Source: Quillaja saponaria (taxonomy: Eukaryota > Streptophyta > Magnoliopsida > Fabales > Quillajaceae). From it: a stretch of DNA of 64,000 nucleotides. The notes under the pieces were generated by a model. That model saw nothing but the letters and a program-made list of their open reading frames with translations. It did not search any database and was not told where the DNA came from. A program made the position numbers and the translations under genes. The stretch covers positions 23,781,652-23,845,651 of the forward strand of contig CM055613.1 of the NCBI GenBank assembly GCA_029379385.1, in the 5' to 3' direction. Positions 1 through 11,690 of the stretch are shown piece after piece (the first letter of the stretch is position 1; every line of letters starts with the position of its first letter).

Positions 1-220
1 CTAAATATGGGTTCATATTTGGTCACTGTGATCTACCATATTCAATAAGAGATAATATAAGCATCTATTCAATTATTATTCACCATAAAGACTTGGTCTT
101 TAATCTAAATAGTGTCTCCCATTAAATTTTTTGATTTCTATTACCCTCTAAATGAAAAACGGGTGACCTTGTTGAAAAGTCTCCTAGTGGGGATTAGGAT
201 CTCATCACTTGTAATAACAA

Positions 221-520
221 TCTTGTGTGACACAACAAATCATATGTACTTGAAAGGTAGATAACTTTTATCGAATTCATCATATGAATTTCCTAATCAT
301 GTTTAGCCCCTAAAAGTATGCAACCTTGTGTGAAGCAAAAAATCACATACTTTTTAATTTAGTCAATCCTACCATTCATAATAAGTATATTCTAATGTAT
401 ACAGCTCTTGTGTGACATAACAAAGCTATATAATCAAAATACCTCATAAGCATAATTTATGCAATAAATAATACAAATTAACCCAGAAAATACAAACCAT
501 GTGTGACACAACAAATTTGC
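221..520. repeat. Four spaced copies of a palindromic TTGTGTGACACAACAA motif
   Basis: Copies start near 223, 325, 407 and 499, spaced about 80-100 bp. The core TTGTGT-G-ACACAA is self-complementary. The copies near 325 and 407 are also flanked by short inverted words (GTATG/CATAC; ATACAGCT/AGCTATAT), so each could fold into an extended hairpin. The function is unknown; it could be a structured RNA or a protein-binding array in the retroelement leader. Confidence 0.6.
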
Positions 521-1824
521 ATAAACAGATTATTTTCTAATATTATTTATAATGGGGAAGGGCTATGATGTCATTCTTGTAATGACTTTCGTTACAACTT
601 AATATTAATTATTTTAATGAGGGTTTTAAGTCCAGTTGCTTAGTATCGTCTATCTAAGCATGCATCATATACTATCATTGTGTACATTCATATATCAAAT
701 ATATAAAAATACAAAAAACATGTATCACATACATTAAGGGTCGATTATGGACTTTTCTCGGGCATCATACACTTGAGCCATCAAAGTGTATTATTGGTCT
801 ATTACCTAGGGTTATAATTAATTTCCCATATAATGGGAGTTACATGTAGTCTTTAATGGGCTATCACTGCTTCCTCTGCGCTCCTCCATCTTCTATTTTG
901 CATGTATCTATTTCTATCTAATCCTAAGTAAACTAACCTAACTAACTACATTACAATAATGAATAAGAAACCTTGATCAAATCAAGGAGAGTTACAATAG
1001 GAGGAAAATAGAAATTACATCAAGAGAAAATAGAGAGGTGAGGTATGCAAACCCCATTTAAGATTACATTCCCAAAATATAAAAATTTATTATACATCCT
1101 TTTAAATAAAATCATACATTCAATCACATTGAATAAACCAATCACATAGCTCAATTATTTGGTCTTAAGTCCATAATTGGCCTGAAGTAATTCATTCAAT
1201 CACGTCGCATGAAATAAAACATTTAATAGATAATTTATTCAAGTTATGGCTTTATTAAAGATTAATAGTATTCTATTAATTTAGTACTCCCACTAGAATT
1301 AATAATTCTATTTGATTTAGATTTCAAAAATCTAATTCAATTATAACTTAATCTCATTAGTCATGTAGGATTCTTAATCCAATTAGTCTTATAGGATTCT
1401 CAATCATATTTCATGTAGGAAACTAAATCTAATTAGAAATCTCATGTCCTAATTAGATTCTAAATCATCAATTAGAAATCTAATTAGATTAGGGATCTCA
1501 TCCCTAAAATATAGGAATTTAACACTTGTCCAACAAACTCCCTAACTTCTAAAATTTAGAATATAAAACCTTTATAATATTTAAATCAAAATAGTTAAGA
1601 ATAACTTTGATTCCTAATCAAATTTGAACTCTTCAAAATCCTTCTTTGAATCTAATTCAAACTTTATAAAATCTAATTTGAATCCAATTCAAATTCTAAG
1701 GAAATTTAGAATGAGTCTAACTCAATTATATTTTAATAAATAAAAATTAATATTGAACCGAATTCAATTTTTTTTTAATTAAAAATAAATTTTCAAAAGA
1801 ACTAATTGAATTAAATTCAATCTC

Positions 1825-1955
1825 TTTCAAGTAAATCAAGATTGAGTCTAACTCAATCTTTCAAGAAACCAAGATTGAATCAAATTCAAATTTTCAAGGA
1901 ACCAAGATTGAATCAAATTCAAAGTTTCAAGAAATTCATATAAAATCAAATTCTA
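1825..1955. repeat. Degenerate ~33-bp tandem repeat
   Basis: About four units beginning TTCAAG(A/G)AACCAAGATTGA start near 1826, 1860, 1893 and 1926. The surrounding 1.6-2.1 kb is built of related TTCAAATT/GAATTCAA words, suggesting an older, more extended array. Confidence 0.6.
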
Positions 1956-2708
1956 CCTTATCTTGAAACTAATTTAATTTAATCTTAAATTTTAAAAAAA
2001 GGGTAATTGAATCACATTTAACCTTCTTTAAGAAAACAAGATTAACTCAAATACTATTATCCTTGAAACATTATTTATTTGAATTGAACTTCTAAGAGAC
2101 TTAATTTAATCACATTAAAATATTTCAAAGAAATAATTATTCAAATAAAATTCTAGTTTTTTAAAATTAGTGTTCAACTAGTTTCATTGAAATACAATAA
2201 CTATTATTTTATTTCAATTAGGATTCTACTAATCCTAGTATTACTAAAATAAAATAACACTAATTTTATTTTAGTTAGAACTCAACTAATAATAAATTTA
2301 TTAAAATAAAATAACTCTTATCTTATTTAAATTAGAATTTTACTAATACTAAAATATTATTAAAATAAAATAAGATTTATTTTACTTTAACTATAAATCT
2401 AATAATCTAATAAAAATAAATAAAATATTGTTACTTATTAATATTATTTAAAAATAAATTAATTAAATAATAGTGTACATGGTATATAATAAAGATTCAC
2501 ATTACATGCCATGAACATGGCAGGTACGGAACTTGGTCAATTTTTATTTTTTTTGTTTATTTCAAACTCTTTGAAATCAATAAGAGTAAAAGCAATTTCC
2601 TTTTAGATATCATAATAATAATATATTATTAATTAATCAATAATAAAAGAGATGAAATCCCTAAAGCCATAACAATAAATTATTGGATCTAACATAAATT
2701 ATAAGGAT

Positions 2709-2721
2709 GGCTCTGATACCA
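2709..2721 (-). other. Retroelement primer-binding site (initiator-tRNA-Met type)
   Basis: The plus-strand GGCTCTGATACCA is the reverse complement of TGGTATCAGAGCC, the classic plant primer-binding site complementary to initiator tRNA-Met. It sits one base inside the LTR edge at 2723 and fixes the element's orientation as minus. Confidence 0.8.
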
Positions 2722-2722
2722 C

Positions 2723-2935
2723 TGTTTGGAATCAGTGTAAAATATGGCAATCATATGCTCAGTGAAATTTAAAAATTTTGATTTCTTTAACCCAAAATTA
2801 CCTTATAATTATATGAAAGATCCTAATTATAGTTTAACAATTAAACAAGTAGAGAATTGTGTACCTCCGAGGCTTTTAATTCTTTCGTCGGTATTTTTAA
2901 AAATACAAACATAGATAAATTACAAAATTTAAAAA
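2723..2935 (-). repeat. 5' LTR (minus strand) of the leftmost LTR element, right edge uncertain
   Basis: The LTR begins TGTTTGGAATC on the plus strand (ending ...CCAAACA on the minus strand) beside the primer-binding site. No matching second LTR is in the window. The right boundary cannot be placed exactly; from about 2940 the sequence changes to CACTA-type subterminal repeats. Confidence 0.45.
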
Positions 2936-2939
2936 AAAT

Positions 2940-3803
2940 AATATGCGTATGTGCTTTTTCTGTCTGCCTAAGCATATGAGTCACAGACTTTGATACATGA
3001 CACTTAATTATTGGTGACTAGAGTTTAGGCCTATCATACAAATGTGAAAACTAGTACTTGAGTCTATCTTTATTGTATCTATTTTTCTGCAACTGCACAT
3101 AGACGCAGAATATTATATGCTTCTGTATTGTGAATTTCTACTTCTATGTTTTGGCAAACACGGGTAATTCTTTTTCTTATAGTAAATTCAAAAAATGAAG
3201 ATAGTTGACATTCAAAGATAAAATTGGTTAATCTCGGCAACTATAGCTACTCGGTGTTCTTCAAGAATAGGGAGAAGAACTTCCTTAACGACGATGACCT
3301 TTTTAAACGGTGGCAAGCCTTTTCAATAACGGCAACAAACTCGAGGACAATGGAGGGCGGCAGGTTAGACAAAAAATGAGGATGGCAGCCTGAATTACAA
3401 AAATGGAGAAAGAAAGTGAAACTGGAAAGAAAATTCATGAGTTAGGGATTTCATATTGGGAAAGTATTTGCATTTGTCTCTGCAGATGCAAGTACAATAA
3501 GTGGCAGATTCAAATTCATAAATATTTTAAAATATATGTTTTATATATGCTTCTGCATAGGCAAACGTAAATAGAAATTATGTAAACGGAAATACACTTG
3601 CAAAAAATGGTACCAAACTTAAACTATTATGTGCATCTGTAAAATATAATATATTTCTGCATTCAATTTTTTTTTAATAAGTATCTACATCTATAGTTTT
3701 ACAGTCTTAGATAGAAAAATTACAGATGTAGATAATGTTTATCTGCATCTAGTTATCCAAGTCTGTTAAAAAACAAATGCATATGGGGTAATTTTTTGTA
3801 GTG
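2940..3803. mobile_element. Right end of a CACTA (EnSpm-type) transposon
   Basis: The block ends with TTTTTTGTAGTG at 3792-3803; its complement starts CACTACAAAAAATTACCCC, a textbook CACTA terminus. The preceding 0.85 kb is rich in short inverted and direct copies of GCATCTG/CAGATGC and GCTTCTG/CAGAAGC words, as expected of subterminal transposase-binding repeats. No matching left terminus is seen, so the copy is truncated or its left end was lost in the LTR element. Confidence 0.6.
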
Positions 3804-4298
3804 TTTATGATGAATAGTATGCTTATTTAGTTTTTATAAAGTTCAATTATGAAAATATTTGAATAATCTTTTCGTAGTTTAGTTTTTTACATGTTTTAAC
3901 CATTAATTTCTCAATCATTTCATTTACAAAAATTTTAATGTTTTGTTTACCTTCTCATAATTTTTTTTCACATGTCATATTTTAAATGGTTATTTATAAT
4001 TATCATAATGCTTATTTATTTTTTAAAATTTAATTACAATTGGAAAAAAAAAATTCATCTATTCCATTTTAAACATATTTTCTAGCCATTAATTTTACAT
4101 TTTTTTATAATCTAATAAATTATTCGTCTTTTCATATTCTCTCAATATCTAATCTTCTAAACTCTACTATATAAAGTGTTGGTCTCTTTTCAAGTTCTAT
4201 GGTGTTTTCTTAGTTTTTTTAGGAGAAAAATGTTATTTTATTGGTCTTCTGACAACAAGAAATCGATACTCTCATTTAAAATTTTATATTTCATATTA
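3804..4298. other. AT-rich spacer, nothing recognised
   Basis: The sequence is AT-rich with poly-T runs. I see no open frame, RNA gene or clear repeat terminus. Confidence 0.6.
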
Positions 4299-7205
4299 CA
4301 CTATAAAAAAAAACAAGTCATGTTGAACTACAAGGTATATTGGATATGAATGTATGTATTTTGCTAGATTTATTTTTGACGAGTATAACTCGATTACTAT
4401 ATTTGTAGTTTTTAATGAATTTCGATGCTTAAAATATATAATGTTTATTTATTTTTTAACAAAGTCCCGTGCATTTATAAATAACTTGTTCCATTAACAT
4501 AATAAATATACATCAATTTAATAAAATATCAACATATATTCAACATTTAACAAAACTAAATATGTAATAAAAAAAAGAGTTAAAGATAGTAAAACCTTGT
4601 CTACAAAAAAAGTTAAAACTACATCCTAATTATCGTCAACAAGATCCTCATCTGATCAATTTACAACATTTTTATCCTAATAAGTAAATCAAAATTAGTT
4701 TACAAAAGCAATCTTTTATAATTGAAACAGCATTTGCAGGTTGTGGTCGAAACTTCCCTTTCCATTTCTCATGCCACGTGCCTTAGACAACCGAGAGAAG
4801 TAGTCATTTGTCTAATCATTTCCACAACACCTTTTAGTGCATTATCAACATTAAATGCACTTTTCATGATTTTGTTTTTGAATCTCACTCTGCATCTCAC
4901 TTCATATAATACTTAAAAAATATTTTTTCTGACAGAGGTGCACTAGATGATGAACCAACTGGGTATGAGATAATGAGGTCCAAAAGTAAGGAACATGAAT
5001 AACAGGGATCAAGAATATGACCAAGGCTATAAACTATATCATTCTTGGGTTGACCAGTAGTACCCTACCACTCATTGATATTTATAACCGATTCAAAGGA
5101 ATAGGAACTTTTCTCTCCATATTTTCGACAATTCTACCAGTATACCCCCTATAAAACAAATTAAAGTTATATAAATTTCACTAAGTGTATAAAAAATAAT
5201 TACATATTTAAAAAGTTAACACATACACTGACATTCCGCGAAAGCTTATAAACAAACTCTCATGTCTTCCTCTTATTCATTTGTTCGAATAACTCCTTAT
5301 ATCGGATAGGTCAGTTCAGCTCATTTTTTTTCTGCAAAATAAACATAAATTATGTATAATATTTAAAGCTTATGAGTTGACAAATTAAATGACACATATG
5401 CTTATTGTAATGCTTTATGATAATCAAATGTGCTTGACCACTAGCCTGTAGCATTGAACTTCGATTTTACACCGCAACCACATACATATGTTGCCACTTC
5501 ACTCTATTTCATGTTGTTTCGCATTACTCATTAAAATATTCGATCATTCACCAAATTTAATTTTACATACAATCTTAACATAAATGAGTCAAATGGTGAA
5601 TCACTGACATCCCTGATGATATGATTTATAGGTTGCTACACTAATAACCAGGCATGGATTTACATGGTCAATGTAGTGTGTGGCTAATGATAGACTCCCA
5701 TATTGAGGAACTAATGATAGAGATAGAGTGTGTGAGGTGGATGATGAAGGAAGTATAGGTGATAGAAACTCTCTCCTAGATGATTCTAGAATGTGATTCA
5801 CAGGTTCTCTAGTAGACATTGTCGGTTTGCGACTCCGAGGTTGCATACTTCAAAATTCAAATATTATTCATTTAATAAAATATATTTGTAATAATGTATT
5901 GAGAAAGAACAACATATTGGAATTGTGATTAATAACGATTCTTGAACAAGAATCTAAATTTTGAGTGTTTGTCAAATGTTAACTCATTCACTAATTATTC
6001 CGAAAAAACAGTCCACATCTATATCAACAAACATTAAGTTTTAATAATCTAAAAAATTCATCAATAAGATTTTATAATCTAACAACAACCAATCATATAA
6101 ACATTATGTAATAATCTAACAAAGATGCTCAACCCACCATTTTCTCATGTTATTTATAAACAAAATTATACATATAACTTATAATCCATCAGGAAAGATA
6201 ATTATTAATGCAAAACATTATTGGTTCTAAAAGGAATTCATAAAATTCAACATCAAAAACCAAATATTTTATTTTATTTTTAAACTCGAAATTTCCAATT
6301 TTTGCTCACATACACCAAAACCCAATTTTTCTATCAAAATCGTAAACTAATTTAACAATTATAAAACCAAACTAAGAGTAATTAATTACTAATAGATAAT
6401 TTTATAACATTAATATTCTATCAATTAATTAACATAAGTCAATATAGCCAAACATAATCGGTACCAAAAATAATTCATCAAATCCAATTCTTTCAAAATT
6501 CAAATATCAATACTAACCAACAATTCAAATAATCAAACAACAAAATCAACGTCTACGCACAAAAACATACAAGAATCATGAAATTTCATGTTAATTTTAT
6601 ACACAAATTTTTTAATGTTTTAACACAAACACAATTCCAATTTTTTTTCCGATCAAAATTCTAATCTAACAATTATAACTACTAGAAAAACTTAAAACTC
6701 AAATTATAATAAAAAATTAACATACAAAATATTAAAATAAAAAACTCACACATATACATACAATGAAAGAGAGAAATAAATCGAGGAGGTGGCTAGTAGA
6801 TGTTGGAACCAAAGTTGTGATGGTCAATGGTGCTAGATCCAAGCTTGAGTGGTTGTGGGTGAAATATGGAACAAAGAGGGGAGGACGAAAGGGGAAAGGA
6901 GAGAGGGTGGCCAGCCGGCTGGTGGTAACTGGGAATCGTCGTGGGATCTAGTCATGATGGGTGGTGGTTGGAAGGAGGGAGGCAAATGGGGCGGGTAGGG
7001 GTTTGGGTTTACTGAAAATGAGAAAGAGACCTGAAAGGGTGTTTTTCTTGACAGTTAATGACATAGTAATTTTGTCTCTAAATTCAGCACAAAAGAAAAA
7101 AATTGTAACAGACTTTTTCCTTTGCAAATTCAAAAAAATTGAAATAATTAGTTTTTCTTTACTACCAAATAAAGATTTGGATCCAAATCCCAACAAATTC
7201 CACAT
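4299..7205 (-). mobile_element. CACTA-type transposon with decayed minus-strand transposase gene
   Basis: A CACTATAAAAAAAAACAAG terminus starts at 4299. Downstream, minus-strand fragments carry hallmarks of plant Ptta/En/Spm transposases (4920-5846). Further right, 6760-7205 is a G/A- and C/T-biased leader-like stretch with an AGACAAAATT segment of the kind seen in CACTA subterminal DNA. The right TAGTG terminus was not found, so 7205 is only an approximate limit. Confidence 0.45.
4920..5846 (-). pseudogene. Ptta/En/Spm-type plant transposase, decayed fragments
   Basis: Reading the minus strand, 5325-5230 gives a stretch like YKELFEQMNKRKT followed by EFVYKLS. This matches the conserved motif of the plant Ptta/En/Spm family in which an LFE...H-R core precedes a GxFVD segment. 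Further along (about 5075-4960) GQPKNDIVYSLG matches the family's G-x-P-K-x-x-x-Y-x-LG motif. An open 81-codon segment at 5846-5601 could be the preceding exon but has no distinctive motif. Stops and frame changes separate the pieces, so no functional protein is encoded. In the family this protein is the TNPA/TNP1-like partner that binds subterminal repeats; here it would be an internal gene of the CACTA element starting at 4299. Confidence 0.5.
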
Positions 7206-7573
7206 ACAAGTAGGCTAATCTTCATCCTTCATTCAAACTTAATCTAACCCAACATTATGCTTATAATTTTTTGTTGATTCTTTTCTTTTCTTTTTTATTT
7301 TCATAGATTATTGTTATATAATTTCAAGAAATTTTCAATTAACTTTAAGTTAAAATTAAGAAGATCTTAAATTCGAAGTTGTTGAATATTTCTTTAAAAA
7401 TAGTATATTTTCCTACTATACAGTATGTTGTTTGCTTTTGGTGGATAACAAAACTTTTTTTTTAATATGTGATTTCTGGGTATATATGTATCCATGACTG
7501 GTTGTATTATGCTTCTTTCAAGTGATGGATATTGTTAGGTTGAGTTCATAATACTGTAATTTTAAAAAAATTG
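7206..7573. other. AT-rich spacer, nothing recognised
   Basis: I see no open frame, repeat terminus or RNA gene. The stretch may contain the missing right end of the CACTA element, but no TAGTG end preceded by the expected A/T run is visible. Confidence 0.5.
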
Positions 7574-8016
7574 TTGTGACTTTCATGCTGTGAAAATGCA
7601 GCTGTCAAAAAGCCACAACAACCTTGTTTGGTAAACCTTTTTATAAAAATTAATGTGGGTAGTAAAAACAATGAACAATGTGTTTGGTAAAACAAATTAT
7701 AAGTTGTTGTGAATGTATAAAATGAAAAAAATAGACATAATTAATATTGATTAACTTTTATTAGAAGATTTATAATAAAATAAGCATATATTTGAAAATT
7801 TTAAAAATCCATAAGCTGTTTTTGTTCTTTTAATTTTGAAAAAACAACATCTAGCTTTCAAAAGCATCATTTGGGATACTTTTAAAAACACCCTTGACTT
7901 TTTGAAAGTAATAGAATAAGCCCTCAAAAAAATTAACCAAACATTTTTTTTAGGTGTTCTAGCTTTTAAAAAACAGTAGTTCCCTCTTAAAAAGTACTAC
8001 CAAACTCAGCTTTAGT
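7574..8016. mobile_element. Possible hAT-like MITE
   Basis: A short hairpin occurs at 7574-7620 (GTTGTG...GCTG against CAGC...CCACAAC). The block is then bounded by GTTTGGTA (about 7626) and TACCAAAC (about 7998), with further internal TTTGGTAAA/ACCAAACA words. The inverted TTTGGTA ends and lack of coding capacity resemble hAT-type MITEs of plants. Exact termini and the target duplication are not resolved. Confidence 0.35.
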
Positions 8017-8169
8017 ATCATAAAGTATCAACCACTAATGTTAGGACATGTGGCATGGTACAACTAGTAAGGTAAATAGTAATGATAGCACATATGCAGG
8101 TATTTTACTTCTATATATATGTTCACCACAGAGAAAAAAAGGGATGATCTCACAATTCTACATACAAAT

Positions 8170-8654
8170 TCTCTTTCTTTTACAATTTCAAGGGATGATA
8201 ATTATTGATAATGAATTTGCCAAGTGTTTGGCGGTAAGGTATATTCGGAATCTCATACTTGAAGTCAATGATGAAAGTTTGCAGTCACACTAGAGCTGTG
8301 GGTTATCAAATTTTATGTTATGTAATAGTCTAGTTATTTGTTTTTTATGATATTACTGAAGCGAAGCTCCTCTATGTAATTATGTGGTTATTGTGATTTG
8401 TTTATATATAAGCAGGTGTACTTATTTGTATTTTGAAGCATGTCCCATATTACAGGGAACCTCTGCCGAAATTTTCAGTAAATTGTTATTTGTTTCAATA
8501 AACAAACTTTTACAGTTAACTTCTACTTTATAAAATTTATTTTTTATGCATTTGTACAATCAATAGTCGTATGTGTTTCTTTGTTTTGAAGTTAGGGTTA
8601 CGGATAATTGGTTACCCTATTCTCTGGCCAGTCATGTCCTGTGAAGGGTGGACA
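8170..8654 (+). repeat. 5' LTR (3' portion only) of the non-autonomous element
   Basis: The segment matches 10530-11004, including GCAGTCACACTAGAGCTGTG and the terminal GAAGGGTG-GACA. Upstream of 8170 the match to the 3' LTR is lost, so the 5' LTR is truncated or its left part was replaced. Confidence 0.65.
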
Positions 8655-9218
8655 AGTTGGTATCAGAACGTGGGTTTAGAGGTCTATGACTATAAATATA
8701 GAACGTTATTGCTTCGTTAGCGTACGTTACTCGAGGCATATGTGGACTTAGTGATGCATTCTAATTCATCCTGAAACTTCAAGTTGTAATTCTCTAACGT
8801 ATTATTCTTGGCTTTATACGATAAATATGCAAAGGATTCATTTGTGTTTATTTTAGACACAATGAGAAGTAATAGTTGTGTTGTACGTCATGTGACATGG
8901 CAGAATGAAAAGTTAGGTTCGAGATTAGGATATAATCTTAAGCATGGATTGGGATTTAGGTGTTCAATTATAAGAATGGCACAACGGAAGCGTGGTGGGC
9001 CCATAACCTATAGGTTCAAGGGGTAAAAGTGAATAAGAACCTAACATGTGAGAAGCAATCAGTAGTGAGTATAAATAGACAAGTCCATAAAATTCGATTA
9101 ATTCTTTAGTAAAAACTAAAAAACAAAAAATCACATAAGAAACTGGAGTTGTAGTAAATAATTTATTTGTATCATTTGTTGTTGAAATTCGAAATGAATT
9201 TCTTTTAAGGGGGATATT
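8655..9218 (+). other. Short interior of the non-autonomous LTR element
   Basis: The interior starts with the primer-binding site and ends at the polypurine tract. A 72-codon open stretch (8808-9026) has no recognisable domain and probably has no function. Confidence 0.55.
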
Positions 9219-11004
9219 GTAATAACCTGATATTTTAATGTATATGTTAGAATGTTTGTATGTAATTTGTCGTGATTAATTGAATGAAACTTTACACCAA
9301 GTACAATTAAAATAAATGAACACTTTTATATATATATATACACACACATAGGTAATTAGAGAATTAATTTCTATTACATTATTGGATGACTTGGAAGTAG
9401 AATTTACCTTATGTAAATTTCATTAGTAAGTAAAGCTAGTGTGTGTAAATGGTATATTAGAAATAATATGTTCGTATGTATAAATTTTGGAATAAAATTA
9501 CACTACAAGTGTAAATATTAGACTTTGATTCAAACTTTTCTTTGTTTTTTTTTTTTTTTTTAATACAATTTTCTTCTTGTCCCCTCTTGAACTGACATAA
9601 ACTCTTGTTAAATAATTATTTTTCCTTCTTGCTCTCAGATGGCCTTACTTCTCTTCTCTTTCCTGAATTTTCTAGATTTCCCTCCCTAGTGTCATTTTGC
9701 GTGCTTGGTCGTGGGTCTCCTCTCTATGCAACCAAGTGTGGTGTTCTCCAAGAAGCTAAGAACTTTGCCTTCCCTTTTTTTGCCTATCTTGTCCCTCTTT
9801 CCCTCTAGCCAAAAGCGTTATTGCCTTTGTTTGTGGGTGGAAGCCATCAACTAATTAGCTACCCTATTTTGGAATTTCAGCAGTCGTGGGAGTGGTGGTC
9901 TTGGGTGAAGAGTTTTTTCAAGTTTTCCATGGTTGCAGCCCTTATTTGTATCCATAACATCCCTTTTCTCTTCCTCTTTTAAGTTGAGTGGCAGCTTTAC
10001 CTTGAAGGCAGCAGTTCGATGTCTCCTATTTGGGGTCTGCCCTAAATGATCCTCTCTTTTCTTACTCGGTTGTAGGAAAGGAGTTATGGTTGGTTTTACG
10101 GGTATTGTAGCAAGGTAGGAGACAGTAAAGACATCAAGGTTGTAGCACCTTGAGCAATCGTGAGCCTCTTGGAGGAAACTTGAAGGTTTTGGAAAGTATT
10201 GTTGAATCAATGACACACGTGAGCACAACTGTTTGGTAGGAGGATGATGTGCGAGGCTGGATCACTTGGTTAGCCCCTTGTATGTTTTATGTGCTTTGAT
10301 TACTTTGATTGTTTTGATTGGATTGTGAAGGGTATTATTTGAACTGTGTTGTTATATTTATATAATCATGTATGTGTAACCTTAATGGTTTTGAAATTTA
10401 TAATATATTGATATTAATTGATTATGTATATATATATATGTATTAAGTGATGCTAGTAACATTTGGGTACGATTTTTCACTCACTGAGTCCGTAGTACTC
10501 ATCTCTCTGTACTGATATTTTTTTAAGTAACAGGATTTCAAGGGACGACAATTATCAATACTAAACTTGCCAAATGTTTGGCTGTAAGGTATATTCAGAA
10601 TCTTATACTTGAAGTCAATGATGAAAGTTTGCAGTCACACTAGAGCTGTGGGTTGTCAAATTTTGTGTTATGTAATAGTCTAGTTATTTGTTATTTGTGA
10701 TATGAATGGAGCAGAGCTCTTCTATGTAATTTCATGATTATTGTGATTTGCTTATATATAAGTAGGTGTACATGTTTGTATTTTAAGGCATGTCCCATAT
10801 TGCAGGAAACCTCTGCCAAAATTTTCAGTAAATTGTTATTTGTTTCAGTAAACAAACTTTAAAATTAACTTCTATTTTATAAAATTTCTTTTTATACATT
10901 GGTACAATTAAGAGTCGTATGTGTTTCTTTGTTTTGAAGTCAGAGTTACGGAGGATTGGTTACCCAATTCTCCTACCATTCATGCCTCTATGAAGGGTGT
11001 GACA
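9219..11004 (+). repeat. 3' LTR of the non-autonomous element (~1.79 kb)
   Basis: The LTR runs from TGTAATAACC to GTGTGACA. It is unusually long compared with the 0.56-kb interior. It includes an AC/AT microsatellite (about 9327-9350) and a C/T-rich block at 9540-9800. The segment around 10250-10500 is homologous to the inverted copy at about 24160-24450. Confidence 0.65.
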
Positions 11005-11165
11005 AAACTAACTTTGCCATCGGAAGATTTCTGGGAGTTCACCCGAGCTTGGCTCCCATTCTTGTGATACAAGTGCCTTGAACAGGACGAACATATACAG
11101 CACGCATGTTGCCAGATTGCCATGCAATCACAAAAACACTTTGTTGACTCGAACAATTCCTACAT
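11005..11165 (+). pseudogene. Exon-like fragment of unknown gene
   Basis: Directly after the 3' LTR, one plus-strand frame reads about 50 codons with coding-like composition (LPSEDFWEFTRAWLPFL, then a stop at 11067, then YKCLEQDEHIQHACCQ and MQSQKHFVDSNNSYIN) before running into an AT microsatellite. The composition (Trp, Cys, His, acidic clusters) is unlike the surrounding AT-rich DNA. I do not recognise the family. It could be a remnant exon interrupted by the LTR element. Confidence 0.35.
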
Positions 11166-11198
11166 CAACAGATATATATATATATATACACACACACA

Positions 11199-11690
11199 CT
11201 AATTTTTGTAGTACACACGTTGCACGTGAATCATGTTTATGATATATCCATATATGTTCATCAACAATAAATGTACATATCAACAAATTATAATTAATAA
11301 AAAACAATACTCTATGTTAATGACATCAAACAAATAGATATATCTATTAAAAGATTTAATTCATAATATAAACATTTAATTTTTTAAATTTTAAAGATGG
11401 AAAAAAATTTAACACAATATTATTTTAATTCATAACATTTATTAAAATTAATTTATAATTATATAATATTTGTAACTTATTAAATAAAAACAAGTGAGAA
11501 ATTCAATCTTAATTATTATTGATGTACAATTATTGACAAATTATAGATTTCTTAAAATTAAAAAGAATTAGGATATAGAATTATCAATTGTCATAAATCA
11601 ATTACAATACAATTAATATTAAAATGGAGAATAATTGGAAAAGAAGTAAAATAAATAGATAAATTTAATAAAAAATTAAATTCATAAACA
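11199..11690 (-). mobile_element. Helitron 3'-end fragment (minus strand)
   Basis: On the minus strand the sequence ends with CACGTGCAACGTGTG, a potential stem-loop, shortly before a TTAG at 11199-11202. This is the arrangement of a Helitron 3' terminus with a mutated CTAG. The adjacent body (ATCATGTTTATGATAT, then AT-rich DNA) is the same family as 11723-12850. The 5' end is not identified. Confidence 0.45.

Larger units (their letters stand above)
1..2708 (-). mobile_element. Non-coding interior of a minus-strand LTR retroelement (LARD-like)
   Basis: This stretch lies on the internal side of the primer-binding site at 2709-2721, so on the minus strand it is the leader/interior of an LTR element whose 5' LTR begins at 2723 and runs right. 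No open frame of any length or retroelement domain is visible over 2.7 kb. That fits a large non-autonomous derivative (LARD) or an unusually long leader. It contains four spaced copies of a TTGTGTGACAC motif (223-520) and a degenerate 33-bp tandem repeat (1825-1955). The left end lies outside the window, so coding capacity further left cannot be excluded. Confidence 0.55.
8170..11004 (+). mobile_element. Non-autonomous LTR retrotransposon with ~0.56-kb interior
   Basis: The order is: truncated 5' LTR (8170-8654), primer-binding site TTGGTATCAGAACGTGGG at 8657, short interior, polypurine tract TTTTAAGGGGGGA ending near 9218, and complete 3' LTR (9219-11004, beginning TGTAATAACCTG and ending GTGTGACA). 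The two LTR copies align over about 485 bp with scattered substitutions and small indels. The interior is far too short for gag or pol, so mobility would have needed enzymes from another element. A third copy of the LTR lies inverted from 23652. Confidence 0.7.

Noticed and set aside
221..520. CRISPR-like array (regularly spaced repeats)
   Set aside because: Four imperfect copies with unequal spacing in plant retroelement DNA; not a prokaryotic array and no cas genes.
2720..2735. CACTG as a possible left end of the CACTA element ending at 3803
   Set aside because: The CACTG overlaps the retroelement primer-binding site and LTR edge (GGCTCTGATACCA then TGTTTGG), which explains it better.
9851..10228. 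125-codon minus-strand open stretch
   Set aside because: It lies inside the 3' LTR of the non-autonomous element, has no recognisable domain, and I see no splice or start context.
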